From NCBI RefSeq assembly GCF_003202435.1, contig NZ_QJHK01000011.1, positions 1 to 64,000 on the forward strand: a stretch of DNA of 64,000 nt, given 5' to 3'. Positions 53,273-60,604 of this stretch are shown here, piece after piece. A model generated the notes under the pieces. It worked only from the letters and a program-made list of their open reading frames with translations, searched no databases and was not told the DNA's origin. Source of the DNA: Flavobacterium cheongpyeongense (lineage in GTDB: Bacteria; Bacteroidota; Bacteroidia; Flavobacteriales; Flavobacteriaceae). The translations under genes and the position numbers were made by a program. Each line of letters opens with the position of its first letter. Position 1 is the first letter of the stretch.

Positions 53273-53800
53273 ATGAAATACACTATAGATACCATAGCTC
53301 CGGAAAGTAAGTTTTTATTTTTCTGGGGACATCAGCCCAAGAAAGACGGAAAAATTACAAAAACCTGTTTCAGTCAATGGTGGTTAAGTTCTTTTAAAGT
53401 AGATAAAATAACTTATAAAACTGCCGAGCATTGGATGATGGCCAAGAAAGCTGAATTATTCGAGGATCAGGAAATTTTAGAAAAAATCCTCAATGCTGAT
53501 TCTCCTGCAGAAGCCAAAAAATTAGGAAGAGAAGTTAGAAACTACGATGACAAAATCTGGTTAGAAAACCGATATAAAATTGTAAAAGAAGGAAACTTTC
53601 ACAAGTTCAGTCAAAATGCCGATTTGAAAACCTTTTTATTAAATACAAAAGAAAGAGTTTTAGTAGAAGCAAGTCCGGTTGACCCAATTTGGGGAATCGG
53701 AATGGCGAATGATCATAAGGATGTATTAAACCCTGAAAAATGGAGAGGATTAAATCTTTTAGGTTTTGCTTTGATGGAAGTTAGGGATGAATTGAGATAA
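53273..53800 (+). CDS. NADAR-family protein
   Basis: A 175-residue NADAR (DUF1768/YbiA-like) domain. Diagnostic residues: FFWGHQ, CFSQWWLSSF, TAEHWMMAKKAELF, AKKLGREVRNYDDKIW, VKEGNFHKFSQN and LVEASPVDPIWGIGMA. NADAR proteins are N-glycosidases; described members remove ADP-ribose from guanine in nucleic acids or cleave riboflavin intermediates. In this island, between a PurA-like enzyme and a macrodomain gene, a role in ADP-ribose removal is likely. Only 12 bp separates it from the upstream gene and 2 bp from the downstream gene. Confidence 0.88.
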   Translation: MKYTIDTIAPESKFLFFWGHQPKKDGKITKTCFSQWWLSSFKVDKITYKTAEHWMMAKKAELFEDQEILEKILNADSPAEAKKLGREVRNYDDKIWLENRYKIVKEGNFHKFSQNADLKTFLLNTKERVLVEASPVDPIWGIGMANDHKDVLNPEKWRGLNLLGFALMEVRDELR

Positions 53801-53802
53801 AA

Positions 53803-54222
53803 ATGATTATGAAAACAACAAGATTATATCGTCCGGTTGGATTGAAAGAGATGGAATTAATTGCAGATTCGGGCTACAAAGTATTTCCGTCAAGATTAGA
53901 ATGGCAGCCTATTTTTTATCCGGTAACGAATCAGCAATATGCAGATCAGATTGCTTTTGAATGGAATACCGTTGACGAGTTTTCGGGATTTATTGGAATT
54001 GTAACTGCCTTTGATGTCAACTCATCCTTTCTGGAAAAGTATGAAGTTCAAAATGTTGGCGATAAAAATCATAACGAACTTTGGATACCATCAGAAGAAT
54101 TAATTGATTTTAATGCTAACATAGTAAACGGAATTGAAATAGTTAATGTTCATTTTTCGGATCGTTCAGTGTTAAGTGAAGACAAAAAACTTAATGAAAA
54201 ACTAGAGAGTTTTAGAAAATGA
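53803..54222 (+). CDS. 139-residue protein sometimes labelled ADP-ribosylation/crystallin J1
   Basis: A compact soluble protein with the distinctive start [34 protein letters not shown] (split), an [21 protein letters not shown] middle and [17 protein letters not shown] near residue 95. I recall similar proteins in Bacteroidota being auto-labelled ADP-ribosylation/crystallin J1, without evidence of that fold, since the ARH metal motif is absent. The N-terminal R-P-V-G-L-x-E phrase and its strands resemble small ART-like domains, a guess. It overlaps the macrodomain gene (ATGA), so the two are translationally coupled. Confidence 0.6.
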   Translation: MIMKTTRLYRPVGLKEMELIADSGYKVFPSRLEWQPIFYPVTNQQYADQIAFEWNTVDEFSGFIGIVTAFDVNSSFLEKYEVQNVGDKNHNELWIPSEELIDFNANIVNGIEIVNVHFSDRSVLSEDKKLNEKLESFRK

Positions 54223-54728
54223 TTTTAGAATTATTAAAAGCGGACATAACAGAAATTCAGGTCGACGCAATAGTAAATGCAGCCAATACTTCCTTGCTTG
54301 GCGGCGGCGGTGTTGATGGAGCGATTCATCGTAAAGGAGGCAAAGCAATCTTAGAAGAATGTATTAAAATTCGTAATAAGCAGGGAGGCTGTAAAACCGG
54401 AGAAGCTGTCATTACAACAGCTGGAAATCTTCCTTCTAAATATGTGATTCATACTGTCGGTCCGGTTTGGAATGGTGATAAAGACGAAAAGTCAAAACTA
54501 TTGGAAGATTGTTATCAGAACAGTTTGAATCTTGCTGTTAAAAACGGAATCAAAACCATTGCTTTCCCAAATATCAGTACTGGAATTTATCATTTCCCAA
54601 AAGAGAAAGCGGCTCAGATTGCCGTAAAAGCAGTAAAAGAGTTTCAAAGAATCTCAGAAATTGAAAAAATACTATTTGTCTGTTTTGATGATGAAAATTA
54701 TCAGATTTATAAAGAGATTCTGGAATAG
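54219..54728 (+). CDS. Macrodomain protein (ADP-ribose-binding, likely deacylase/hydrolase)
   Basis: A 169-residue single macrodomain of the MacroD/YmdB type. Signature residues: [26 protein letters not shown] (split; about 14-40), [22 protein letters not shown] (split; about 58-82) and [17 protein letters not shown] (about 108-125). MacroD proteins bind ADP-ribose and remove it from proteins, from 5'-phosphorylated ends of nucleic acids, or deacetylate O-acetyl-ADP-ribose. All conserved catalytic and binding residues (Asn, Asp in GVD, and the phosphate loop GSTGIY-like STGIY) are present. It starts four bases inside the previous gene. Confidence 0.93.
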   Translation: MILELLKADITEIQVDAIVNAANTSLLGGGGVDGAIHRKGGKAILEECIKIRNKQGGCKTGEAVITTAGNLPSKYVIHTVGPVWNGDKDEKSKLLEDCYQNSLNLAVKNGIKTIAFPNISTGIYHFPKEKAAQIAVKAVKEFQRISEIEKILFVCFDDENYQIYKEILE

Positions 54729-54778
54729 AAAAAATAAATATTAAACAAACACAATCGAAGTTATTGTGTTCTTATAAA

Positions 54779-55414
54779 ATGAAAATAGAATTAAAAAAAT
54801 ACAGCGAGCAATTACAAGAATGGCCTCAAACAGGTCATCACATAATGGCTCAGTATGACGATGAAAAAATAATAGTATACCAGTCATACCGAAAAGAAAT
54901 AGGCGAATTTGCCGTAAAAAATCAGTTTTTTGGAGGTGCTTTCAGTCTCGACAGAATGACCTGGATCAAACCCAATTTTCTGTGGATGATGTACAGAAAC
55001 GGATGGGGAACAAAAGAAGGTCAGGAAGTCGTTCTGGCAATCCATCTGAAAAGAGATGCGTTTGAAAAATATCTTCACAACGCAGTTTATTCTTCTTATA
55101 GCGCTGATTTAGGAATTAGCAATGAAGAATGGCAGACAGAAGTAAAATCTTCTTCTGTAAGACTGCAATGGGACCCCGATCATGATCCGTATGGCGGGAA
55201 ATTAGAAAGAAGAGCGATTCAAATTGGTTTACGTGAAGAATTTACAAGATCTTACTCCAAAGAAGATATTTTATTAATCGAAGATATTTCGGGCTTTGTA
55301 GCAGAACAATACGAATTTGTTCAGAAAAAGGAATTACAAAACCTGAACATTCCGGCAGAGAGACCTTTTCTTTTTAAAAATCAAGAATTGAATAAGAAAT
55401 TAAAAATTACATAG
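54779..55414 (+). CDS. DUF4291 family protein
   Basis: The 211-residue protein carries the DUF4291 phrases IMAQYDDEKIIVYQSYRKEI (about 24-43), RMTWIKPNFLWMMYRNGW (about 62-79) and VRLQWDPDHDPYGGKLERRAIQIGLR (split; about 125-151). The family has been proposed, from context and fold comparison, to contain ADP-ribosyltransferase-like enzymes; no activity is established to my knowledge. I place the start at ATG 54779 (MKIELKKYSEQ), five codons after the first possible one, and it is 50 bp after the macrodomain gene. Confidence 0.85.
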   Translation: MKIELKKYSEQLQEWPQTGHHIMAQYDDEKIIVYQSYRKEIGEFAVKNQFFGGAFSLDRMTWIKPNFLWMMYRNGWGTKEGQEVVLAIHLKRDAFEKYLHNAVYSSYSADLGISNEEWQTEVKSSSVRLQWDPDHDPYGGKLERRAIQIGLREEFTRSYSKEDILLIEDISGFVAEQYEFVQKKELQNLNIPAERPFLFKNQELNKKLKIT

Positions 55415-55419
55415 AAAAG

Positions 55420-56016
55420 ATGAATGAAAAAATAGCAAAAAGCGTCAGCAAGTTTTTAAGTCTGGTGCTGCGACATTCGCCTGAAACTATCGGATTAAAA
55501 TTAGACGAAAACGGATGGGCAGATGTAGAAGAATTAATTCTAAAATGTAATAAAAAAGGAAGCCAGAATCAGATGACGGCCGAACTTTTGGATTATGTTG
55601 TAGAAAATAACGATAAAAAGCGTTTTGCTTTTAATGAAGATAAAACCAAAATCCGTGCAAGTCAGGGACATTCGATTTCGGTTGAATTAAATCTGGCCGA
55701 AACTGAACCTTCTGAATATTTGTATCATGGAACAGTTGGAAAGTTTATGGAAAGTATCCGCAAAGAAGGTTTGAAAAAAATGAGCCGGCAACACGTACAT
55801 CTTTCAAAAGATAAAGAAACGGCAATAAAAGTAGGAAGCCGAAGAGGAATTGCTCAAATTCTTAAAATTAAAAGCGGTGAAATGTTTAAAGATGGATTTC
55901 GATTTTATTTATCTGAAAACAATGTCTGGCTGACTGATGAAGTTCCTCCAAAATATATTGAGTTTAATCATGAAAAGAATTTACAGATCTCCAGAAGAAA
56001 TTCCACTGCAGGATGA
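55420..56016 (+). CDS. kptA: RNA 2'-phosphotransferase (KptA/Tpt1)
   Basis: KptA moves a 2'-phosphate from RNA to NAD+, releasing nicotinamide and ADP-ribose 1'',2''-cyclic phosphate. The 198-residue protein has the N-terminal winged helix (SKFLSLVLRHSPETIGLKLDENGWADVEEL, split) and the ART-like lobe: RASQGHSISVEL, YLYHGTVGKFMESIRKEGL, VHLSKDKETA and GSRRG. The Arg-His-Arg-Arg set of Tpt1 can be placed. Bacterial KptA has no known tRNA-splicing substrate and may act on ADP-ribose or RNA ends. It starts 5 bp after DUF4291. Its last 47 bases overlap the next gene in another frame. Confidence 0.92.
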   Translation: MNEKIAKSVSKFLSLVLRHSPETIGLKLDENGWADVEELILKCNKKGSQNQMTAELLDYVVENNDKKRFAFNEDKTKIRASQGHSISVELNLAETEPSEYLYHGTVGKFMESIRKEGLKKMSRQHVHLSKDKETAIKVGSRRGIAQILKIKSGEMFKDGFRFYLSENNVWLTDEVPPKYIEFNHEKNLQISRRNSTAG

Positions 56017-56422
56017 TATAAAAACCATATTTTTAGCTGGATCTATTGAGATGGACAAAGCGATAAATTGGCAAAAAAAGTGTGAGGAATTATTAGAAAA
56101 TAAATTTATCCTTTTTAATCCCAGAAGAAATGAGTGGGATTCCAGCTGGTCACAAACCATAGAAAATGATAATTTCAATGAACAAGTAACCTGGGAACTG
56201 AATGCATTAGAAAAAGCAGACATTATAATTATGTATTTTGCAGGAAATACAATGTCACCAATATCCTTACTTGAATTTGGTCTTTATGCACAATCGAAGA
56301 AAATAAAAGTGGTTGTAGAAGAAGATTTTTGGCGTAAAGGCAACATCGATATTGTATGTAAAAGATATGCAGTAGAACAATTTAAAACATTAGAAGAGTT
56401 AATCCTTAATTTACTAAAATAA
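55970..56422 (+). CDS. Nucleoside 2-deoxyribosyltransferase-like protein
   Basis: A 150-residue NDT-superfamily protein (Nuc_deoxyrib_tr2/DUF4406-like). Features: IFLAGSIEMDKAINWQKK (about 19-36, the G-S substrate loop), FNPRRNEWDSSW (about 49-60), QVTWELNALEKADIIIMYF (about 70-88, with the Glu expected as nucleophile region) and SPISLLEFGLYAQSKK (about 95-110, catalytic LLEFG). The family cleaves N-glycosidic bonds of nucleosides or nucleotides, including NAD-related compounds in some members. ATG 55970 lies inside kptA, an overlap of 47 bp. Confidence 0.82.
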   Translation: MKRIYRSPEEIPLQDDIKTIFLAGSIEMDKAINWQKKCEELLENKFILFNPRRNEWDSSWSQTIENDNFNEQVTWELNALEKADIIIMYFAGNTMSPISLLEFGLYAQSKKIKVVVEEDFWRKGNIDIVCKRYAVEQFKTLEELILNLLK

Positions 56423-56429
56423 CAAGTAC

Positions 56430-57899
56430 ATGAACCCATTATTATTAACCGACGGTTACAAAGTTGACCACAGAAGGCAATACCCGGACAAAACCACTTT
56501 AGTATATTCTAACTGGACACCAAGAAAATCAAGAATTGAAGGCCTTGAGGAAGTCGTATTTTTTGGACTGCAGTATTTCATCAAAAAATACATCATTCAT
56601 GATTTCGATACGTATTTCTTCAAACAGCCAAAAGAAGAAGTCGTAAAAAAATATGCCCGAAGAATCAATAATTATTTGGGCGAAAACCAGGTCGGCACCA
56701 AACATATTGAGGATTTACATGATTTAGGATACATTCCAATGGTTTTTAAAGCGTTGCCGGAAGGTGCGAGTGTGCCATTAAGAGTACCCATGTTTACGAT
56801 GTACAATACGATTCCGGAGTTTTTCTGGCTGACCAATTATTTTGAAACCTTGCTTTCTGCAGTAATTTGGCTGCCTTGTAATTCGGCTACAATTGCCAGA
56901 GAATATAGAAAAGTACTGGACAAATATGCTGATGAAACATCATCAGTTCCTGATTTTGTCAACTGGCAGGGACATGATTTCTCTATGCGGGGAATGGGCG
57001 GAATCGAAGCAGCCATAACCTCTGCAGCCGGACATTTATTGAGCTTTACAGGATCTGATACCATTCCGGCAATTGATTTCTTCGAAGAATATTACAACGC
57101 CAATTCCGATACCGAATTAATTGCGGGTTCTGTTGCCGCTACCGAGCATTCTGTAATGTGTATGGGAACTACCGAAGGCGAATGTGAAACTTTCAAAAGG
57201 TTAATCACAGAAGTATATCCAAAAGGAATTGTCTCTATCGTTTCTGACACCTGGGATTTATGGAAAGTTTTGACCGATTATCTGCCACGCCTTAAAGAAG
57301 ATATTGTAGCCCGTGAAGGAAAAGTCGTAATCCGTCCTGACAGTGGTGATCCGGTTGATATTATCTGCGGAAACCCGAATGGAAAAACAGAACAGGAAAA
57401 GAAAGGCGTAATCGAACTTTTATGGGATGTTTTTGACGGAAGTGTAAATGATAAGGGCTTTAAAGAATTAGTACCGCAAATTGGTGCTATTTACGGTGAT
57501 AGTATTACGGTAGCAAGAGCCATTCAAATTTGTGAGCGTTTAAAAGCAAAAGGGTTTGCTTCTACCAATGTCGTTTTGGGAATCGGTTCTTTTACCTACC
57601 AATACAACACCAGAGATACTTTTGGATTTGCGATGAAAGCAACTTATGGCGAAGTTGATGGCGAAGGAAGAGCCATCTTCAAAGATCCGATTACGGATGA
57701 CGGAACTAAAAAATCGGCTAAAGGTTTAATGAAAATTGATTTAATTGATGGCGTATATCATTTAACTGATAATGTTTCATGGGAAGAAGAAAAACAAGGC
57801 GAACTGAAGGAAGTCTTCAGAGACGGGAAACTTTTGGTTGATCAGTCGCTGAGTGAAATTAGAACAAGAGTAAAAAGTCAAATAAGCGTTTCGCTATAA
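56430..57899 (+). CDS. nadV: NAMPT/NadV-like nicotinamide phosphoribosyltransferase
   Basis: A 489-residue type II PRTase of the NAMPT family, close to the human enzyme's length. Conserved residues: TDGYKVDHRRQYP (7-19), the phosphate/nicotinamide site FSMRGMGG with Arg187, GSDT with Asp210, SVAATEHSVMC with catalytic His240, RPDSGDP (302-308) and IYGDSI. It should join nicotinamide to a 5-phosphoribosyl (or ADP-ribosyl) pyrophosphate. The NARP1 phage enzyme Namat is of this family. It is 8 bp after the NDT-like gene and closes the island before a bidirectional terminator. Confidence 0.92.
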   Translation: MNPLLLTDGYKVDHRRQYPDKTTLVYSNWTPRKSRIEGLEEVVFFGLQYFIKKYIIHDFDTYFFKQPKEEVVKKYARRINNYLGENQVGTKHIEDLHDLGYIPMVFKALPEGASVPLRVPMFTMYNTIPEFFWLTNYFETLLSAVIWLPCNSATIAREYRKVLDKYADETSSVPDFVNWQGHDFSMRGMGGIEAAITSAAGHLLSFTGSDTIPAIDFFEEYYNANSDTELIAGSVAATEHSVMCMGTTEGECETFKRLITEVYPKGIVSIVSDTWDLWKVLTDYLPRLKEDIVAREGKVVIRPDSGDPVDIICGNPNGKTEQEKKGVIELLWDVFDGSVNDKGFKELVPQIGAIYGDSITVARAIQICERLKAKGFASTNVVLGIGSFTYQYNTRDTFGFAMKATYGEVDGEGRAIFKDPITDDGTKKSAKGLMKIDLIDGVYHLTDNVSWEEEKQGELKEVFRDGKLLVDQSLSEIRTRVKSQISVSL

Positions 57900-57904
57900 A
57901 ACTT

Positions 57905-57939
57905 AAAAGCCTGAATCATTATAAATTCAGGCTTTTTTT
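57905..57939. terminator. Bidirectional terminator between nadV and nadD
   Basis: Stem AAAAGCCTGAAT / ATTCAGGCTTTT with an AT loop, between convergent genes; T runs on both strands. It marks the end of the NAD island. Confidence 0.9.
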
Positions 57940-58519
57940 ATTTCTTATAAAAATTGTTATGATCAATATATTCCCAGACTTTAGATGGTAAAAGTGGCTG
58001 GATATTTTTACCTTTCTTAATATTGTTCCGAATAAAAGTAGACGAAATTTCTACAACCGGCGCATCAATAATATGGATTCTCGGATGTGATTTTAGCACT
58101 ACATTTTCCGGTTCTTCTGAAATGCGCGGGTAAACGTAAATATCATGATTATCCAAAAGTACCTCATAATTTTTCCACTTATGAAGTGTTTTCAAATTAT
58201 CCTCGCCCATTATTAATGAAAACTCGTAATTGGGATATTTATCATGCAAATGTGCCAGCGTATTTACCGTATAATTGGGCTGTTTCAACTTAAACTCAAT
58301 ATCGGAAGGTTTTATTTTTGAAAAATCCTCCGTTGCCAGATACACCATCTGCAAACGATGATGATCATCAAGTAAAGTAGCTTTCTTTTTTAACGGATTA
58401 TGAGGTGTGACCACCATCCAGATCTGATCCAAATCGGTATATTCAGCCATATGATTGGCGATAATTAAATGACCAACGTGAATGGGATTGTACGTCCCGA
58501 AGTAAAGACCTATTTTCAT
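57938..58519 (-). CDS. nadD: Nicotinate-nucleotide adenylyltransferase
   Basis: The enzyme makes NaAD from nicotinate mononucleotide and ATP, in the de novo and Preiss-Handler routes. It has 193 residues. The nucleotidyl-transferase motif GTYNPIHVGHL (8-18), VTPHNPLKKK, SLIMGEDNL and the C-terminal EISSTFIRNNIKKG (ISxTxIR) are all present. It is the last gene of the minus-strand yicC-gmk-nadD group and is separated from gmk by an inserted four-helix-bundle gene. Its position next to the NadV-containing island may be coincidence. Confidence 0.95.
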   Translation of the reverse strand: MKIGLYFGTYNPIHVGHLIIANHMAEYTDLDQIWMVVTPHNPLKKKATLLDDHHRLQMVYLATEDFSKIKPSDIEFKLKQPNYTVNTLAHLHDKYPNYEFSLIMGEDNLKTLHKWKNYEVLLDNHDIYVYPRISEEPENVVLKSHPRIHIIDAPVVEISSTFIRNNIKKGKNIQPLLPSKVWEYIDHNNFYKK

Positions 58520-58520
58520 T

Positions 58521-58562
58521 TTAGTCCTTAGTTTTTTAGTGGTTAGTCCTTAGTTTTTTTAG
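58521..58562. repeat. TTAGTCCTTAG repeat, left arm
   Basis: Two direct copies of TTAGTCCTTAGTTTTTTAG. The reverse complement lies at 58991-59016, with a 19-bp exact match; the pair brackets the four-helix-bundle gene. Confidence 0.8.
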
Positions 58563-58595
58563 CACTTAGTCTTTATTCTAAGTTAAAAACGCTAA

Positions 58596-58961
58596 TTAGT
58601 CTTTTAAATTTTTTGAAAAAGCATTTATCATTTTGCTTTCTTCTTCAATTAAAAACATGATTTCATTGAATAAAATATCATCAGAAATAAAATGCAATTC
58701 TTTTGCAATAATCAGTTGTGTTTCGATTTCATTTAAAGAACCTCTGGAAATATTCAAAAAATGATTGAATGATTTATCCGTTTGGCGTCCAAATCCTTCA
58801 GCAATATTTGAAGGGATGGATACGCTCGCTCTTTTTAACTGGCTTGTTAGTGCATATATTTCTTCTTTCGGAAAATTATTTGTGAGTTTATAAATCAAAA
58901 CAACAATTTTAATTCCTTTCTGCCAAATAAGTAATTCTTTATATGATTTAATTCCCCCCAT
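58596..58961 (-). CDS. Four-helix-bundle protein (TIGR02436, S23/IVS-related)
   Basis: A 121-residue intact protein with the family's phrases: SYKELLIWQKGIKIVVLIY, ALTSQLKRASVSIPSNIAEGFGR (split; about 37-59) and a C-terminal ELHFISDD..LIEEESKMINAFSK helix pair. The family is homologous to proteins encoded in intervening sequences of 23S rRNA genes and to accessory proteins of diversity-generating retroelements. Function unknown. It splits the otherwise compact gmk-nadD pair and is flanked by inverted repeats, which looks like insertion of a mobile unit. A decayed relative is at 36927-37283. Confidence 0.9.
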   Translation of the reverse strand: MGGIKSYKELLIWQKGIKIVVLIYKLTNNFPKEEIYALTSQLKRASVSIPSNIAEGFGRQTDKSFNHFLNISRGSLNEIETQLIIAKELHFISDDILFNEIMFLIEEESKMINAFSKNLKD

Positions 58962-58990
58962 AAATTCTAAGTTAATTTTTATTTCTCAGC

Positions 58991-59016
58991 CTAAGGACTA
59001 AAAAACTAAGGACTAA
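58991..59016. repeat. TTAGTCCTTAG repeat, right arm
   Basis: CTAAGGACTAAAAAACTAAGGACTAA-type block; its last 19 bp are the exact reverse complement of the left arm. It lies immediately before the gmk stop codon. Confidence 0.8.
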
Positions 59017-59020
59017 ATCA

Positions 59021-59593
59021 CTACTTCGAAACAAAATCCTTAACCAGCTGATGTGCTTCTTCTAAAGCAACAGCCAGATCATAATTTTTAATAATAACAT
59101 CAAATTGTGGAGCAGTAGCCAGTTCAACAGAAGCTTTTGCAATTCGCATATTGATTTTGTCTTCACTTTCGGTAGAGCGTTCTTTTAAACGGCGTTTTAA
59201 TTCGTCTACACTTGGCGGTTTAACGAAAACGGCCAGAGTCTGTTCCGGGAATTTGTGCTTGATGCGCAATCCTCCGGCAACATCAATGTCAAAGATTACA
59301 TTTTTTCCCAAAGCCCAGATTCTTTCGATTTCCGATTTTAAAGTACCGTAAAAGTTATCACGGTACACTTCTTCCCACTCCAGGAAATCTTCGGCTTTGA
59401 TGTGTTTTTTGAATTCTTCCAGCGAAATAAAATAATAATCCTTTCCGTTGACCTCTTCACCACGCGGATCACGTGAAGCAGCTGAGATTGAAAATTCTAA
59501 ATTTAAATCTTCCTGTTTCAGTAAATGCTTGACTATGGTTGTTTTTCCAGATCCCGAAGGTGCTGAGAAAACAATTAATTTTCCTTTATTCAT
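59021..59593 (-). CDS. gmk: Guanylate kinase
   Basis: Converts GMP to GDP with ATP. The 190-residue protein has the P-loop FSAPSGSGKTTIVKHLL (8-24), SAASRDPRGEEVNGKDYYFI (Arg and Tyr of the GMP site), EVYRDNFYGTLKSEIE and FDIDVAGGLRIK as further GMP-site elements, and the lid region KRRLKERSTESEDKINMRI. Length and start are typical. It lies between yicC and nadD on the same strand, a common order in Bacteroidota. Confidence 0.96.
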   Translation of the reverse strand: MNKGKLIVFSAPSGSGKTTIVKHLLKQEDLNLEFSISAASRDPRGEEVNGKDYYFISLEEFKKHIKAEDFLEWEEVYRDNFYGTLKSEIERIWALGKNVIFDIDVAGGLRIKHKFPEQTLAVFVKPPSVDELKRRLKERSTESEDKINMRIAKASVELATAPQFDVIIKNYDLAVALEEAHQLVKDFVSK

Positions 59594-59594
59594 T

Positions 59595-59652
59595 TTAATT
59601 AGTAATTAGTAATTAGTAAAAAGTGAATAGCTAATTACCATTCACTTTTACT
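59595..59652. repeat. AGTAATT word repeat with hairpin
   Basis: Three TTAGTAA words, then AGTAAAAAGTGAAT (59615-59628) paired with ATTCACTTTTACT (59640-59652). Between yicC and gmk. Confidence 0.7.
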
Positions 59653-59659
59653 CATTACT

Positions 59660-60520
59660 TTATAATACGTTTAATACCTGTTCCTTAATCTTTTCCAGTT
59701 CATCTTTCATCATCACAACCAGTTTCTGCATTTGGGCATGATTTGATTTTGAACCCATAGTATTGATTTCCCGACCCATTTCCTGGGTGATAAAACCAAG
59801 TTTTCTGCCATTGGCTTCGGAACCGTCAATCGTTTGAAGAAAATAATCCAAATGATTCGTCAAACGAACTTTCTCTTCTGTGATATCTAATTTCTCAAGA
59901 TAATAAATCAGTTCCTGTTCAAAACGGTTTTCATCAACATTTACCTGTAGTTCAGAAATTGCAGTCTGTAAACGGTCTTTTATAGCCTGCACACGTTCAG
60001 GATCTAATGCCAGCGCATCTTCCATATATTGACGGATATTGCCAATCCGGAGGTTGAATTCTTTTTCAAGCGACTCCCCTTCGTCTCTTCTGAAACTTAA
60101 AATATTTTGCAAAGCCTCGTCAATGATTATCTGAATCTGCTCCCAGTCGTTTTCGTCAATCTCCTCACGTTCTGTTTTCAGAATATCTGGCATACGTACC
60201 GCCATTTTCATTAGTTCTGTTTCATCGGCAGCCGGATACACTTCCCGTAATTGGGCAATATAGTTTTTTACAACCGGAACATTTACTTTTGTAGAGGTCT
60301 GCTCAGAAGTACTTTCAACATAAATGGCAAAATCAACTTTACCTCTTTCCAGTCGGGTCGAAATCAGGGTACGCAAGCCCAACTCCATTTCGCGGTAGAC
60401 CGAAGGCATCCTGACGTTCAGGTCTAAACCTTTACTATTTAAAGATTTTACTTCTACCGTAATTTTTTTTGTTGGCAATTGCACAGAAGCTTTACCAAAA
60501 CCCGTCATCGATTGTATCAT
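59660..60520 (-). CDS. yicC: YicC-family endoribonuclease
   Basis: A 286-residue YicC protein. The start MIQSMTGFGKASV, the VEVKSLNSKGLDLNVRMPS stretch, and the C-terminal TIDGSEANGRKLGFITQEMGREINTMGSKSN (split; with the conserved Glu/Asn/Arg residues) are diagnostic. YicC proteins are RNA-degrading enzymes with a toroidal oligomer in characterised members. It heads the minus-strand group with gmk and nadD and has a -7 element at 60540. Confidence 0.93.
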   Translation of the reverse strand: MIQSMTGFGKASVQLPTKKITVEVKSLNSKGLDLNVRMPSVYREMELGLRTLISTRLERGKVDFAIYVESTSEQTSTKVNVPVVKNYIAQLREVYPAADETELMKMAVRMPDILKTEREEIDENDWEQIQIIIDEALQNILSFRRDEGESLEKEFNLRIGNIRQYMEDALALDPERVQAIKDRLQTAISELQVNVDENRFEQELIYYLEKLDITEEKVRLTNHLDYFLQTIDGSEANGRKLGFITQEMGREINTMGSKSNHAQMQKLVVMMKDELEKIKEQVLNVL

Positions 60521-60539
60521 ATATTGGAGTATAAAGGCG

Positions 60540-60547
60540 CAAAGATA
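60540..60547 (-). promoter_or_regulatory. -7 promoter element (TATCTTTG) of yicC
   Basis: Exact TAnnTTTG match on the minus strand, 19 bp upstream of the ATG. Confidence 0.65.
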
Positions 60548-60604
60548 CTAAAAAACTTTACAGGGTTAATTTCTAGTTACACAAGGTCTAAATTATAAAT
60601 TATT

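Noticed and set aside
54219..57899. Calling the NAD island a DarTG toxin-antitoxin system
   Set aside because: There is a macrodomain but no DarT-type toxin with its motifs; the other genes are metabolic or ADP-ribose-removing.
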